Below are positions 35,076-43,152 of a stretch of DNA of 64,000 bases, one piece after another (position 1 is the stretch's first letter; each line of letters starts with the position of its first letter). The notes beneath the pieces are model-generated. The model did no database searches. It was not told the DNA's origin and saw only the letters and a list, made by a program, of their open reading frames with translations. This DNA is from Pseudophaeobacter arcticus DSM 23566 (lineage in GTDB: Bacteria; Pseudomonadota; Alphaproteobacteria; Rhodobacterales; Rhodobacteraceae): NCBI RefSeq assembly GCF_000473205.1, contig NZ_KI421507.1:4015057-4079056 (forward strand), given 5' to 3'. The position numbers and the translations under genes were made by a program.

Positions 35076-35861
35076 GTGCGTAATGAGAAAGTGGAGCATG
35101 GTGTGGACGTTGAAGAAAAAATTGATTCGATAACTTGTATTTTTGTCGGGAATTCGCATGATTTCTCGGATCATGCGATTGACTTGGCCACGATCAGTGT
35201 CGGATCGGTGAAGTTCAGGCGGATGGGGAAAATTGAAGACCTGCTGTCCTGCAAGTTTGATAGGCCGGATCGGGTGCGATCCATCATATTAAATCAATCT
35301 ATGGCGCATAATCTAATTGATATAATAGATGATCTGCAAAACCGGTTTCCCAATGCAACAACGGCCTTGGCCTTCCGGCAGCCCGAGCTGGCCCGCATGG
35401 TACTGACGCAGATGAGCAGGCAACGCCCAGCGGGAGGGTTTGCGTTTCTGCCGATGAATCGCGATATGGACCGTTGGTTGACGGTGTTGCGGCTATTGAT
35501 TTGTGGTGAAAACTTCATTCCCAGTGATTTGTACGATTTTTCTGCCCAAAATGTGGATGCAGAGCCAACCCACGACGGGTCAGAGGATGCTTTTGCCGCG
35601 CCCTGCAAAATGCCAGATGGCAAGCACAACAGGCCAACCAATGGGGCATCCAGGGTCCGATTGACCATGCGAGAGGCAGAGGTTCTGTCCTGTGTGGCGG
35701 AGGGCAAGCAAAACAAGCTTATCGCAAACCGGTTGGGTTTGTCTGAGCATACGGTAAAACTGCACATCCACCATGTGATCGCCAAGCTTGGCGTGCACAA
35801 CAGGACAGAGGCGGCGGTTTGGTTCCTTGAAAACCAGGGGGGCGCGCAGGTCACCCAATGA
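35076..35861 (+). CDS. LuxR-family transcriptional regulator with pseudo-receiver domain
   Basis: A 261-residue DNA-binding protein. The C-terminal LuxR/GerE helix-turn-helix (about 196-248) has LTMREAEVLSCVAEGKQNK (typical opening) and the recognition segment LGLSEHTVKLHIHHVIAKLG. The N-terminal half (about 18-150) has a receiver-like outline ending FLPMNRDMDRWLTVLRLLI, but no conserved phospho-acceptor Asp. That resembles CsgD/VpsT-type matrix regulators (inference). It is divergent from the secretion operon. The start is ambiguous: GTG at 35076 (as given), or GTG at 35103 with GGAG 6 bases upstream. Base composition is lower in GC than flanking housekeeping genes. Confidence 0.82.
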   Translation: MRNEKVEHGVDVEEKIDSITCIFVGNSHDFSDHAIDLATISVGSVKFRRMGKIEDLLSCKFDRPDRVRSIILNQSMAHNLIDIIDDLQNRFPNATTALAFRQPELARMVLTQMSRQRPAGGFAFLPMNRDMDRWLTVLRLLICGENFIPSDLYDFSAQNVDAEPTHDGSEDAFAAPCKMPDGKHNRPTNGASRVRLTMREAEVLSCVAEGKQNKLIANRLGLSEHTVKLHIHHVIAKLGVHNRTEAAVWFLENQGGAQVTQ

Positions 35862-36358
35862 GTGAGGTGGAGAAGCAGCTTAACTTTGATGCCTTCCTGT
35901 TGCTTGTCGGTAAGCTGAACTATGCCTGGACCAACACCGAAAGTTTGTTAATTCACCTGATCGCCGGGCTTGCTGGTTTGGATAAGGAAATAGCCACCGT
36001 TATTTTCCTGACATTAAACACCACGCGCGCACGCATAGATTTGGTTGAGCGGTTGTCAAAGCTTGACAAAATTGATGCCGTCGAAAGAGACGCTATTCTG
36101 GAGCTGACCAGCCGCATTCAGCGGCAGTCGGCGTTGCGCAACAGATATAATCATTGCATTTACGCATTTGACGCCGAAGGCGGCAATCCACATACGATAC
36201 TAATGCGGATAGCTGACCGCAAAGATACCCTCAAGATTGGACAGTCGAGGCCGCTGAATGATGCGGCTGCAGAGGATATCGAGGCGGCGATATCGGAGCT
36301 GAAGAAAATTAACCAAAAAATATGGAAGACAATTTTGCATTTTGGCTATCCTAGATAG
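35858..36358 (+). CDS. Hypothetical alpha-helical protein with HEPN-like RNxxxH motif
   Basis: A 166-residue, predicted mostly helical protein. It overlaps the LuxR-type stop as ATGA, so the two are coupled. Residues 94-99 read RNRYNH, matching the R-x4-H motif with Asn after Arg seen in HEPN ribonucleases. The preceding helices (LLIHLIAGLAGLDKEIATV) fit a helical bundle. A HEPN assignment is tentative because the motif is short. No antitoxin-like partner gene is adjacent. Confidence 0.6.
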   Translation: MSEVEKQLNFDAFLLLVGKLNYAWTNTESLLIHLIAGLAGLDKEIATVIFLTLNTTRARIDLVERLSKLDKIDAVERDAILELTSRIQRQSALRNRYNHCIYAFDAEGGNPHTILMRIADRKDTLKIGQSRPLNDAAAEDIEAAISELKKINQKIWKTILHFGYPR

Positions 36359-36440
36359 AAAATTTCACCCTAATGTATTTTTTGAATTAGGATTTATCGG
36401 CGTAATAATAGTTTGCCTCTGTTCAGATTTGCAGTTTGAT

Positions 36441-36485
36441 TGCTGCCATTGCTGCCATTGCTGCCATTGCTGCCATTGCTGCCAT
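36441..36485. repeat. Five tandem copies of TGCTGCCAT
   Basis: Five perfect 9-base units from 36441 to 36485, followed by a broken copy TGGTGC. On the minus strand it would encode repeated Met-Ala-Ala, but no credible gene surrounds it. Confidence 0.95.
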
Positions 36486-36596
36486 TGGTGCTTGGCAGCG
36501 GTCGCTCCTGCTGGGCTGAATGGCGCAGGGTGTGGAGTAGAAACTTGCGACCAACTCCAAGCAGTGAACAGGCGGAGCTTGGCTTCCAAGGCGCCG

Positions 36597-36640
36597 AATT
36601 CGCGCACAGCCTGGCAATTCGCGCACAGCCTGGCAATTCG
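36597..36640. repeat. 19-base tandem repeat, two and a third copies
   Basis: Two identical units, AATTCGCGCACAGCCTGGC, at 36597-36615 and 36616-36634, followed by AATTCG. No function is evident. Confidence 0.95.
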
Positions 36641-36784
36641 GGGACGCGGCGTACTGCACGTCCGCTCCCTGCGCATGGCTGGCCGTTGACCCATCGCCCT
36701 ACCCCCGCACGCCGGGGCAGGGGATGGGCAACCTTTCTTGCCAAACCCTTGCATCGTTTCGCGGGCGAAACATCTGCGGCGCGG

Positions 36785-37249
36785 CTAGGTTCGGTCGATG
36801 CGGGCCTGATAGCAGTTGTTGCGGGCAGAGCGAATGTGGACATAGGCCACGTGCTCTTTTGCCAGAATTTTCTCGGCCTGCTGCATCATCTCTGGCTGCG
36901 GGATCACAATGCCGGTGCCATAGACGATGCGATCCTCGGCATTGTAGCCCTTGATCAGATAGTCGGGGGAGCTTGTCAGGACCTCGGGAAGCTCAGCGCT
37001 GTCGTGGCGGCTGCAGGGGGCGGCGCAGAGGAAGATTGGTCCGGTTTCGGCATAGGGCTGCGCCGTGGCAAAGGGGCGATGGGCCAGGATCAGCATCTCG
37101 GCACCTTTGGGAATATGGCGCAGGCAGTGGCGACAGGGGTTGCCTTCACCGTCCGAAATACTGCGCTCAGCCGGCTGGCCATGGGCGTCCGGCCCGCCAT
37201 TTTGCAGCTGGCGGGTGATCTTGGTGGAGAGGGCGGTGATTCTGGTCAT
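36785..37249 (-). CDS. DUF1203 domain-containing protein
   Basis: A 154-residue cytosolic protein. The family blocks are CRHCLRHIPKGAEMLILAHRPF (given here as CRHCLRHIPKG and EMLILAHRPF), GPIFLCAAPC and VHIRSARNNCYQARIDR. Conserved cysteines and histidines suggest a metal site, but the function is unknown. It stands alone, divergent from gpmI. Confidence 0.88.
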   Translation of the reverse strand: MTRITALSTKITRQLQNGGPDAHGQPAERSISDGEGNPCRHCLRHIPKGAEMLILAHRPFATAQPYAETGPIFLCAAPCSRHDSAELPEVLTSSPDYLIKGYNAEDRIVYGTGIVIPQPEMMQQAEKILAKEHVAYVHIRSARNNCYQARIDRT

Positions 37250-37717
37250 CGGGGTATCCTTTTGGGGTCGATTGGCTGTGATCCTGGCGCAGATGCCGGT
37301 CTGTAAGCGACCCGAAACATGCGGGTAATTGCGGGTAATCCTGCGGGCCCATCAGGGGCGGGGGGGCTCCCGCCCGGTGGCAGTGCATCACAGATGCCCC
37401 GCCCACCCGTTGGGCCCGGCGCGCAGCGCTCCTGCGGAGCCCCGCGCGCGGCGCTCTGGGTGGCCAAGGAACATGAAAGCACAGAGCAGGTCCTGGCTGA
37501 GACTGAGGATCTGTTGACTGCGGCTGGGATGGCGCGGTATTTTCCGCCCGACGTCCCGGGCCCGGATCTGGCGCGCCGGGTGCCACTTTTGCCGCGTTGG
37601 GACTGATTTCCCAACTGATAACGCCACCTGTGACAGGTTGTCGGTTCACCCCGCGAGGCCAAGCGGTTAGAAGGCGAGGACAATCTTTATCACCTGCCCT
37701 TGCTCCGGAGCTTTGAC
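37250..37717. other. Intergenic region upstream of gpmI
   Basis: A 468-base gap containing a GCGGGTAAT direct repeat (37321-37338) and family A element copy 3. Frames crossing it are GC-driven and unconvincing. The gpmI promoter is probably in the last 150 bases. Confidence 0.55.
37366..37454 (+). repeat. Dispersed intergenic element, family A, copy 3
   Basis: GCTCCCGCC (37366-37374), variable hairpin GCATC-ACA-GATGC (37385-37397), GTTGGG (37409-37414), then an enlarged GC hairpin with inner stem GCTCC-TGC-GGAGC (37428-37440). Unlike the other copies it lies between divergent genes, not in a 3' region. Confidence 0.75.
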
Positions 37718-39235
37718 ATGTCCACGCCCAAACCCGTCGTTCTGTGTATTCTTGATGGTTGGGGAAGTGCCGCGCCCGGAGAGGCCAATGCGCCCTATCT
37801 GGCGCAGACGCCGACCTTTGATGCGCTGATGGCGGCGGGGCCGCAGGCGCGGCTGGTGACCCATGGGCCGGATGTGGGACTGCCCAGCGGCCAGATGGGG
37901 AACTCTGAGGTGGGGCATACCAATATCGGTGCCGGCCGGGTGGTGGCGATGGATCTGGGTCAGATTGATCTGGCGATCGAGGATGGCTCTTTTGAGCAAA
38001 ACCCGGCGCTGTTGGACTTTATTGCCAAGCTGAAAGAAACTGGCGGTGCGGCGCATCTGATGGGGCTGGTTTCGGATGGTGGCGTGCATGGGCATATCAG
38101 CCATATCCTGGCGGCGGTCCGGGCCATCACCGCAGCGGGTGTGCCGGTCTGGCTGCATGCCATCACGGACGGGCGCGATGTGGCGCCAAAATCCGCCTAT
38201 GGCTATTTTGAGCAGCTCAAAGACGGCCTGCCCAGAGGTGCCAAAATTGCCAGTGTCACCGGGCGTTATTTTGCCATGGACCGCGACAACCGCTGGGAGC
38301 GGGTGAGCGAGGCCTACAACGCGATGATCAAGGCAGAGGGGCGCCCGGTGGCGGATGCTCATGACGCGGTGACCCATGCCTATAACCAGTCGGAAACCGA
38401 TGAATTCATCGGGGCCAGCGTGTTGCGCGGCTATAAGGGGGTGCAGGATGGCGACGGGTTTTTCTGTCTCAACTTCCGCGCCGACCGCGCCCGCGAAATC
38501 CTGCGCGCCATTGGCGAGCCGGGCTTTGCCGAGTTCGACACCGGGGCGCGGCCAAAACTGGCGGCGCTGTTGGGTATGGTGGATTACTCCAAGGCCCATA
38601 ATGACTACATGACAACCGCCTACCCCAAGGCCGAGCTGGTCAATACCCTGGGCGAATGGGTGGCAAAGCAGGGCAAACGGCAGTTCCGCCTGGCGGAGAC
38701 CGAGAAATATCCGCATGTGACTTTTTTCCTCAACGGCGGCAAGGAAGAGCCGGAACAGGGGGAAGACCGCGCCATGCCCGAATCGCCCAAGGTGGCGACC
38801 TATGATTTGCAGCCAGAGATGAGCGCGCCGGAGGTGACCGCGAAGTTTGTCGCGGCGATTGAGGCTGGCTATGATCTGATTGTGACCAACTATGCCAACC
38901 CGGACATGGTAGGCCATACCGGTGACATTCAGGCCGCCATCAAGGCCTGCGAGGCGGTGGATCAGGGGTTGGCCCAAGTGGTCGCAGCTTTGAAAAAGGC
39001 CGGCGGCGCGATGCTGGTAACGGCGGATCACGGCAATTGCGAAGTCATGGTGGATCCCGAAACCGGCGGGGTCCATACCGCGCATACCACCAATCTGGTG
39101 CCATTGGTGCTGGTTGGCGGGCCGGCGGGCGCCGGGCTGCGCAATGGCCGCCTTGCCGATCTTGCCCCCACCCTGCTAGAGCTTATGAACCTGCCCAAGC
39201 CGGAGGAAATGACCGGTGAGAGCCTGCTGACCTGA
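37718..39235 (+). CDS. gpmI: 2,3-bisphosphoglycerate-independent phosphoglycerate mutase
   Basis: A 505-residue glycolytic enzyme interconverting 2- and 3-phosphoglycerate in the cytosol, manganese-dependent in this family. The metal/catalytic motifs are visible: CILDGWG at the start, the phospho-acceptor Ser in MGNSEVGHTNIG, ITDGRD, FRADRARE, NPDMVGHTG and TADHGNCE. I chose the ATG at 37718 (MSTPKPVV) with CGGAG 7 bases upstream; an in-frame ATG at 37700 lies too far. It heads a gpmI-envC-ctpA group common in alphaproteobacteria. Confidence 0.95.
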   Translation: MSTPKPVVLCILDGWGSAAPGEANAPYLAQTPTFDALMAAGPQARLVTHGPDVGLPSGQMGNSEVGHTNIGAGRVVAMDLGQIDLAIEDGSFEQNPALLDFIAKLKETGGAAHLMGLVSDGGVHGHISHILAAVRAITAAGVPVWLHAITDGRDVAPKSAYGYFEQLKDGLPRGAKIASVTGRYFAMDRDNRWERVSEAYNAMIKAEGRPVADAHDAVTHAYNQSETDEFIGASVLRGYKGVQDGDGFFCLNFRADRAREILRAIGEPGFAEFDTGARPKLAALLGMVDYSKAHNDYMTTAYPKAELVNTLGEWVAKQGKRQFRLAETEKYPHVTFFLNGGKEEPEQGEDRAMPESPKVATYDLQPEMSAPEVTAKFVAAIEAGYDLIVTNYANPDMVGHTGDIQAAIKACEAVDQGLAQVVAALKKAGGAMLVTADHGNCEVMVDPETGGVHTAHTTNLVPLVLVGGPAGAGLRNGRLADLAPTLLELMNLPKPEEMTGESLLT

Positions 39236-39262
39236 GACCCTGATCAAAAAGACCTGACCCAT

Positions 39263-40411
39263 ATGATGAAACGCGCCGCAGGGCTGCTTCTTTTTGCATT
39301 GATCAGCTTTGCCGCACCGCTGCAGGGCCAGCAGGCCCCTGCCGAGGCGGCACGGGCCGCAGCGGATCAACTGGAGGCCGCAACGGTGGCTTTGGAAGCC
39401 GCCGAAAGCGCGCGGGATCGGGTCAAGGCGCTGACCGGCACTGTGCGCGCCTATGAGGCCGGGTTGGCGGCCATGCGCGAGGGATTACGGCGGGTGGCGC
39501 GCCGCGAATCACAGCTGCTGACCCAGCTGAAATCCCGTGAGGACGAAGTGGCAGAGCTGCTGGGCATCCTGCAGACCATTGAAACCTCGGCGCCGCCGGT
39601 GCTGATGCTGCATCCTTCGGGGCCGCTGGGAGCGGCGCGCTCTGCCATGATGGTGGCCGAGGTGACGCCGGGGCTGTATGCCCGCGCCGAGGCGCTGCGT
39701 CGTGACCTGGAGGAGGTGCAGACCCTGCGCCTGTTGCAGCAAAACGCCGCTGACACGCTGGAACAGGGGCTGTCCGGGGTGCAAGAGGCCCGCACCGCCC
39801 TGTCCACCGCAATTGCAGACCGAACCGACCTGCCGCAGCGCTTTACCGAAAACTCCGTGCGCACCGCTATTCTGATCTCCTCGACCGAGACACTGACAGG
39901 ATTTGCCAGTGGACTGGCCGAGATTGCCGGCGGTGCTGATAAAATCACACCGCTTTTGGCAGATATCAGCGCTCAGCGGGGAGAGCTTGACCTGCCGGTA
40001 GAAGGCCTGCTGCTGCGCGGCTTTGAAAAACGCGATGCGGCGGGCATTGCCCGGCCCGGCCTGCTGATCGCTGCCCGGCCCCGCGCCCTGGTGAGTTCAC
40101 CAACGGCGGCGACAATCCGCTACCGTGGCCCTCTTTTGGACCTTGGCAATGTGGTGATCCTTGAACCGCAGCCGGATACACTCTTTATTCTGTCAGGACT
40201 GGCAGAGGTTTATGGCGCGGCCGGTCAGGTCATTCCCGCAGGCACACCGGTGGGCCTGATGGGGGGAAGTGCCCCGCAGGCTGGTGCCATTTTGTCACTA
40301 AGCGGTGAAGGGGGTGGAACTGACCGGACAGAAACGCTCTATATAGAAGTCAGAATGGATAACAGCCCGGTGGATCCTGCAACATGGTTCCGAATCGGAA
40401 AAGGTGGATGA
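39263..40411 (+). CDS. EnvC-like murein hydrolase activator
   Basis: A 382-residue periplasmic protein: signal peptide (1-23), long coiled coil (about 25-190), and a C-terminal LytM/M23-like domain (about 250-375). The zinc-binding His-x(3)-Asp and His-x-His positions of active LytM peptidases are replaced (IARPGLLIAARP, ILEPQPDTLFILSGL). So it is a non-catalytic activator of amidases, as in EnvC. It lies between gpmI and ctpA; its stop falls 7 bases before the ctpA start. Confidence 0.88.
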   Translation: MMKRAAGLLLFALISFAAPLQGQQAPAEAARAAADQLEAATVALEAAESARDRVKALTGTVRAYEAGLAAMREGLRRVARRESQLLTQLKSREDEVAELLGILQTIETSAPPVLMLHPSGPLGAARSAMMVAEVTPGLYARAEALRRDLEEVQTLRLLQQNAADTLEQGLSGVQEARTALSTAIADRTDLPQRFTENSVRTAILISSTETLTGFASGLAEIAGGADKITPLLADISAQRGELDLPVEGLLLRGFEKRDAAGIARPGLLIAARPRALVSSPTAATIRYRGPLLDLGNVVILEPQPDTLFILSGLAEVYGAAGQVIPAGTPVGLMGGSAPQAGAILSLSGEGGGTDRTETLYIEVRMDNSPVDPATWFRIGKGG

Positions 40412-40418
40412 AGGTTTC

Positions 40419-41759
40419 ATGAGAAAATTTGCCATGGCGGCTATTGGCGGCACGCTGGCCGGAATCGTTGCAACAACCTATGTGGCCGGCCCGCTGCTGG
40501 CGCAGGAAACGGACCGCGAAGCAACGGTCTATGAGCAGCTGGATCTTTTTGGTGATATCTTTGAGCGTATTCGCGCCCAATATGTCGAAGAGGTCGACGA
40601 GAAAGAGCTGATCGAGGCGGCCATCGGCGGCATGCTGTCGTCGCTTGATCCGCATTCCAGCTATCTGAAACCCGATGATGCAGCCAGCATGCAGGTGCAG
40701 ACCCGCGGTGAATTTGGCGGGCTTGGCATTGAGGTGACGCAGGAAGAGGGCTTTGTCAAAGTTGTCTCGCCCATCGACGGCACCCCGGCGGATGAGGCCG
40801 GCATGGAAGCCGGTGATTTCATCACCCATGTGGATGGCGAAAGCGTTCTGGGTCTTGGCCTGGATGAGGCGGTTGAGCTGATGCGCGGCCCGGTGGGATC
40901 GGAGATCGTGATCACCGTGGTGCGCGAAGGCGAGGGGGAGCCCTTTGACGTGTCGATCATCCGCGACACCATCAAATTGACAGCCGTGCGGGCCCGCACC
41001 GAGGGCGAAACCGTGGTGCTGCGGATCACCACCTTTAACCGGCAGACCACGCCGAACCTGGAATCCGGTTTGAAAGAACAGATTGAAGAGGCCGGCGGCC
41101 TCGACAAGGTCAGTGGCATCGTGCTGGATCTGCGCAACAACCCCGGCGGGCTGTTGACCGAAGCAATCAGCGTTGCTGACAGTTTCCTCGACAGCGGCGA
41201 GATCGTCTCGACCCGTGGCCGCAACCCTGAGGACGGGGAGCGGTTCAACGCGACCCCAGGGGATCTTTCTGGTGGCAAACCCATCGTGGTGCTGATCAAC
41301 GGTGGCTCTGCCTCGGCCTCTGAAATTGTAGCCGGCGCGCTGCAGGATCATCGCCGGGCCATCGTCGTGGGCACCAAAAGCTTTGGCAAAGGCTCGGTTC
41401 AGACCGTGATGCCGCTGCGGGGCGAGGGCGCCATGCGTCTGACCACCGCGCGCTATTACACGCCATCGGGCCGCTCGATCCAGGCGCTGGGGGTCTCTCC
41501 GGATATCGTCGTGGAACAGCCCCGCCGCACCGCTCAGGCCGAGGAGGCCGAGGAGGAAAGCGCCGCACGACGGACCCGCTCCGAGGCGGATCTGCGTGGC
41601 AGCCTCAACAACGATAGCCTGACCGAGGATGAAATCCGCCAGATCAAAGAGGATCGTGAGCGGGCGGAAAAAGCCGCTGAACTGCGCGAGCAGGACTATC
41701 AGCTGGCCTATGCCATCGACATCCTCAAAGGTCTCGTTGCCCTGGGGCCAAAGCAATAA
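40419..41759 (+). CDS. ctpA: Carboxy-terminal processing protease (S41 family)
   Basis: A 446-residue periplasmic or membrane-anchored protease: N-terminal signal-anchor (MRKFAMAAIGGTLAG), PDZ domain (about 85-165), and S41 catalytic core with the nucleophile Ser in INGGSASASEIVAGAL and the general-base Lys in SFGKGSVQ. The C-terminal 70 residues are highly charged. The ATG at 40419 has AAGG 5 bases upstream; the in-frame ATG at 40404 overlaps the envC end. A rho-independent terminator follows at 41816. Confidence 0.93.
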   Translation: MRKFAMAAIGGTLAGIVATTYVAGPLLAQETDREATVYEQLDLFGDIFERIRAQYVEEVDEKELIEAAIGGMLSSLDPHSSYLKPDDAASMQVQTRGEFGGLGIEVTQEEGFVKVVSPIDGTPADEAGMEAGDFITHVDGESVLGLGLDEAVELMRGPVGSEIVITVVREGEGEPFDVSIIRDTIKLTAVRARTEGETVVLRITTFNRQTTPNLESGLKEQIEEAGGLDKVSGIVLDLRNNPGGLLTEAISVADSFLDSGEIVSTRGRNPEDGERFNATPGDLSGGKPIVVLINGGSASASEIVAGALQDHRRAIVVGTKSFGKGSVQTVMPLRGEGAMRLTTARYYTPSGRSIQALGVSPDIVVEQPRRTAQAEEAEEESAARRTRSEADLRGSLNNDSLTEDEIRQIKEDRERAEKAAELREQDYQLAYAIDILKGLVALGPKQ

Positions 41760-41815
41760 TCAGCTGGGAAACACCAGGGGCGGAGTCCCTGCATTTTCTG
41801 CCAACCAGTGATCAG

Positions 41816-41844
41816 GACCGCTCCTTTGGGGGCGGTCTTTTCTT
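41816..41844 (+). terminator. Rho-independent terminator after ctpA
   Basis: GACCGCTCC (41816-41824), loop TTTG, GGGGCGGTC (41829-41837) form a 9-bp stem with one G-T pair. TTTTCTTG follows immediately. It closes the gpmI-envC-ctpA unit. Confidence 0.88.
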
Positions 41845-41961
41845 GTTCCGGGGCGGATCGCGCGGGCGCACCCGGCGCAAAGGGGCTTTAGCCGGCGGGC
41901 AATATATGGTTCTTAGCGCGCAACCTGGGCCGCCGCGCCTCCGTAAGAAAGCAGATCCTTT

Positions 41962-43059
41962 ATGACCACACGGGATGATCCCCAAGCGCCGCCAAATGGT
42001 TTTGATCAGGGGGCCCTGGATCAGAACGGTGCAGAGCTGACCGTGCTGGAGAAACTTGGCTGGCAGGCGTTCTTTGCCGATCAGGTGGCCGCAGAAGATC
42101 TGGACGAGACCCCTCCGGTGCGGGTTGTCGAGGCCCATCGCAGCGGCCTGCGGGTGCAGGGCGACGGCATAGACCAGCTGGTGCCGCCAAAACTGGCCGC
42201 CACGGTTGGCGACTGGGTGTTGCTCAACCGGGTGCTGCCAACCTCCAGCCGGGTGCTGGAGCGCAAGAGCCTGTTCAAGCGGCGCGCACCGGGACATGAC
42301 CGCAGTATCCAGCTGATCGCGGCCAATACCGACACCAGTTTTATCGTCACCTCCTGCAATGCAGATTTCAACCTGGCCCGGCTGGAACGCTATCTGGCGC
42401 TGGCCTTTGAGGCAGAGGTGACGCCGGTGATCCTGCTGACCAAGTCGGATCTTTGCGCGGATCCCACGCCCTATGTGGAGCAGGCACAAAGCATTTCGTC
42501 ACGGGTGCCGGTGGTGCTGCTGAATGCCAAAAGCCAGGAGGCCAAAGACCAGCTCGCACCCTGGTGCAAACCAGGGGATACGCTGGTGTTTCTGGGCACC
42601 TCCGGGGTGGGGAAATCGACGCTGGTCAATGCTCTGTTTGGCCGCGAGACCGCAGCGACGGCGGAAATTCGTGAGGATGACGCGCGTGGACGGCATACCA
42701 CGCGGCACCGGCAGATGCGGTTTTTGCCCAATGGCTGTGCGGTGATGGACACGCCGGGGATGCGGGAATTGCAGATGGCTGAAGCAGAGGCAGGCATTGC
42801 CGATCTGTTTGAAGATCTGGCTGAACTGGCCGGCCAGTGCAAGTTCCGCAATTGCAAACACGAAAACGAGCCCGGCTGTGCCTTGATTGCCGCCCGTGCG
42901 CGCGGCGAAATTGATCAGGTGCGGCTGGAGCGCTGGCGCAAGCTTGTTGTCGAAGACCGCAGCAATACCGCGTCGCTGGCGGACCGCAAGAGTGGTGGCA
43001 AGGCCCTGCGCAAGACCATCCGCAGCATGAAAAAGCTGAACAAGAAACTTGGCCGCTGA
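41962..43059 (+). CDS. rsgA: Ribosome small subunit-dependent GTPase A
   Basis: A 365-residue circularly permuted GTPase that helps mature the 30S subunit. An OB-fold lies at about 50-105. The G4 motif TKSD (160-163) comes before G1 GTSGVGKST (212-220), and G3 is DTPGM. The C-terminal zinc knuckle is Cys-x4-Cys-x-His-x5-Cys (QCKFRNCKHENEPGC). A Lys-rich tail follows. It is monocistronic, with the ctpA terminator upstream. Confidence 0.95.
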   Translation: MTTRDDPQAPPNGFDQGALDQNGAELTVLEKLGWQAFFADQVAAEDLDETPPVRVVEAHRSGLRVQGDGIDQLVPPKLAATVGDWVLLNRVLPTSSRVLERKSLFKRRAPGHDRSIQLIAANTDTSFIVTSCNADFNLARLERYLALAFEAEVTPVILLTKSDLCADPTPYVEQAQSISSRVPVVLLNAKSQEAKDQLAPWCKPGDTLVFLGTSGVGKSTLVNALFGRETAATAEIREDDARGRHTTRHRQMRFLPNGCAVMDTPGMRELQMAEAEAGIADLFEDLAELAGQCKFRNCKHENEPGCALIAARARGEIDQVRLERWRKLVVEDRSNTASLADRKSGGKALRKTIRSMKKLNKKLGR

Positions 43060-43152
43060 CGGCGCAGCTCAATTTGACGTATGATTTGTTTTTTCGACAG
43101 TAACGCCCGGAAACCGGCGACGGCGGGGCTATGGATTGGCTAATCTGGCGCC

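Larger units (their letters stand above)
36359..36784. other. Repeat-bearing gene-free region
   Basis: A 426-base gap between the HEPN-like gene and the DUF1203 gene. It contains a 9-base tandem array (36441-36485) and a 19-base tandem repeat (36597-36640). Open frames crossing these give only Met-Ala-Ala or Cys-Gln runs and have no recognisable domain. I see no RNA gene. Confidence 0.6.

Noticed and set aside
36394..36843. Minus-strand frames across the 9-base repeats
   Set aside because: They give Met-Ala-Ala or Gln-Trp runs and overlap the DUF1203 gene; there is no start context and no domain.
37667..39085. A 472-codon open frame antisense to gpmI
   Set aside because: gpmI has all catalytic motifs in its own frame; the antisense product matches no family I know.
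39263..40411. An active LytM endopeptidase
   Set aside because: The zinc-binding histidines are replaced, so an EnvC-like activator is the better call.
40350..41756. A 468-codon open frame antisense to ctpA
   Set aside because: ctpA is unmistakable on the other strand; the antisense sequence has the Arg/His/Gln-rich look of a GC-rich shadow frame.
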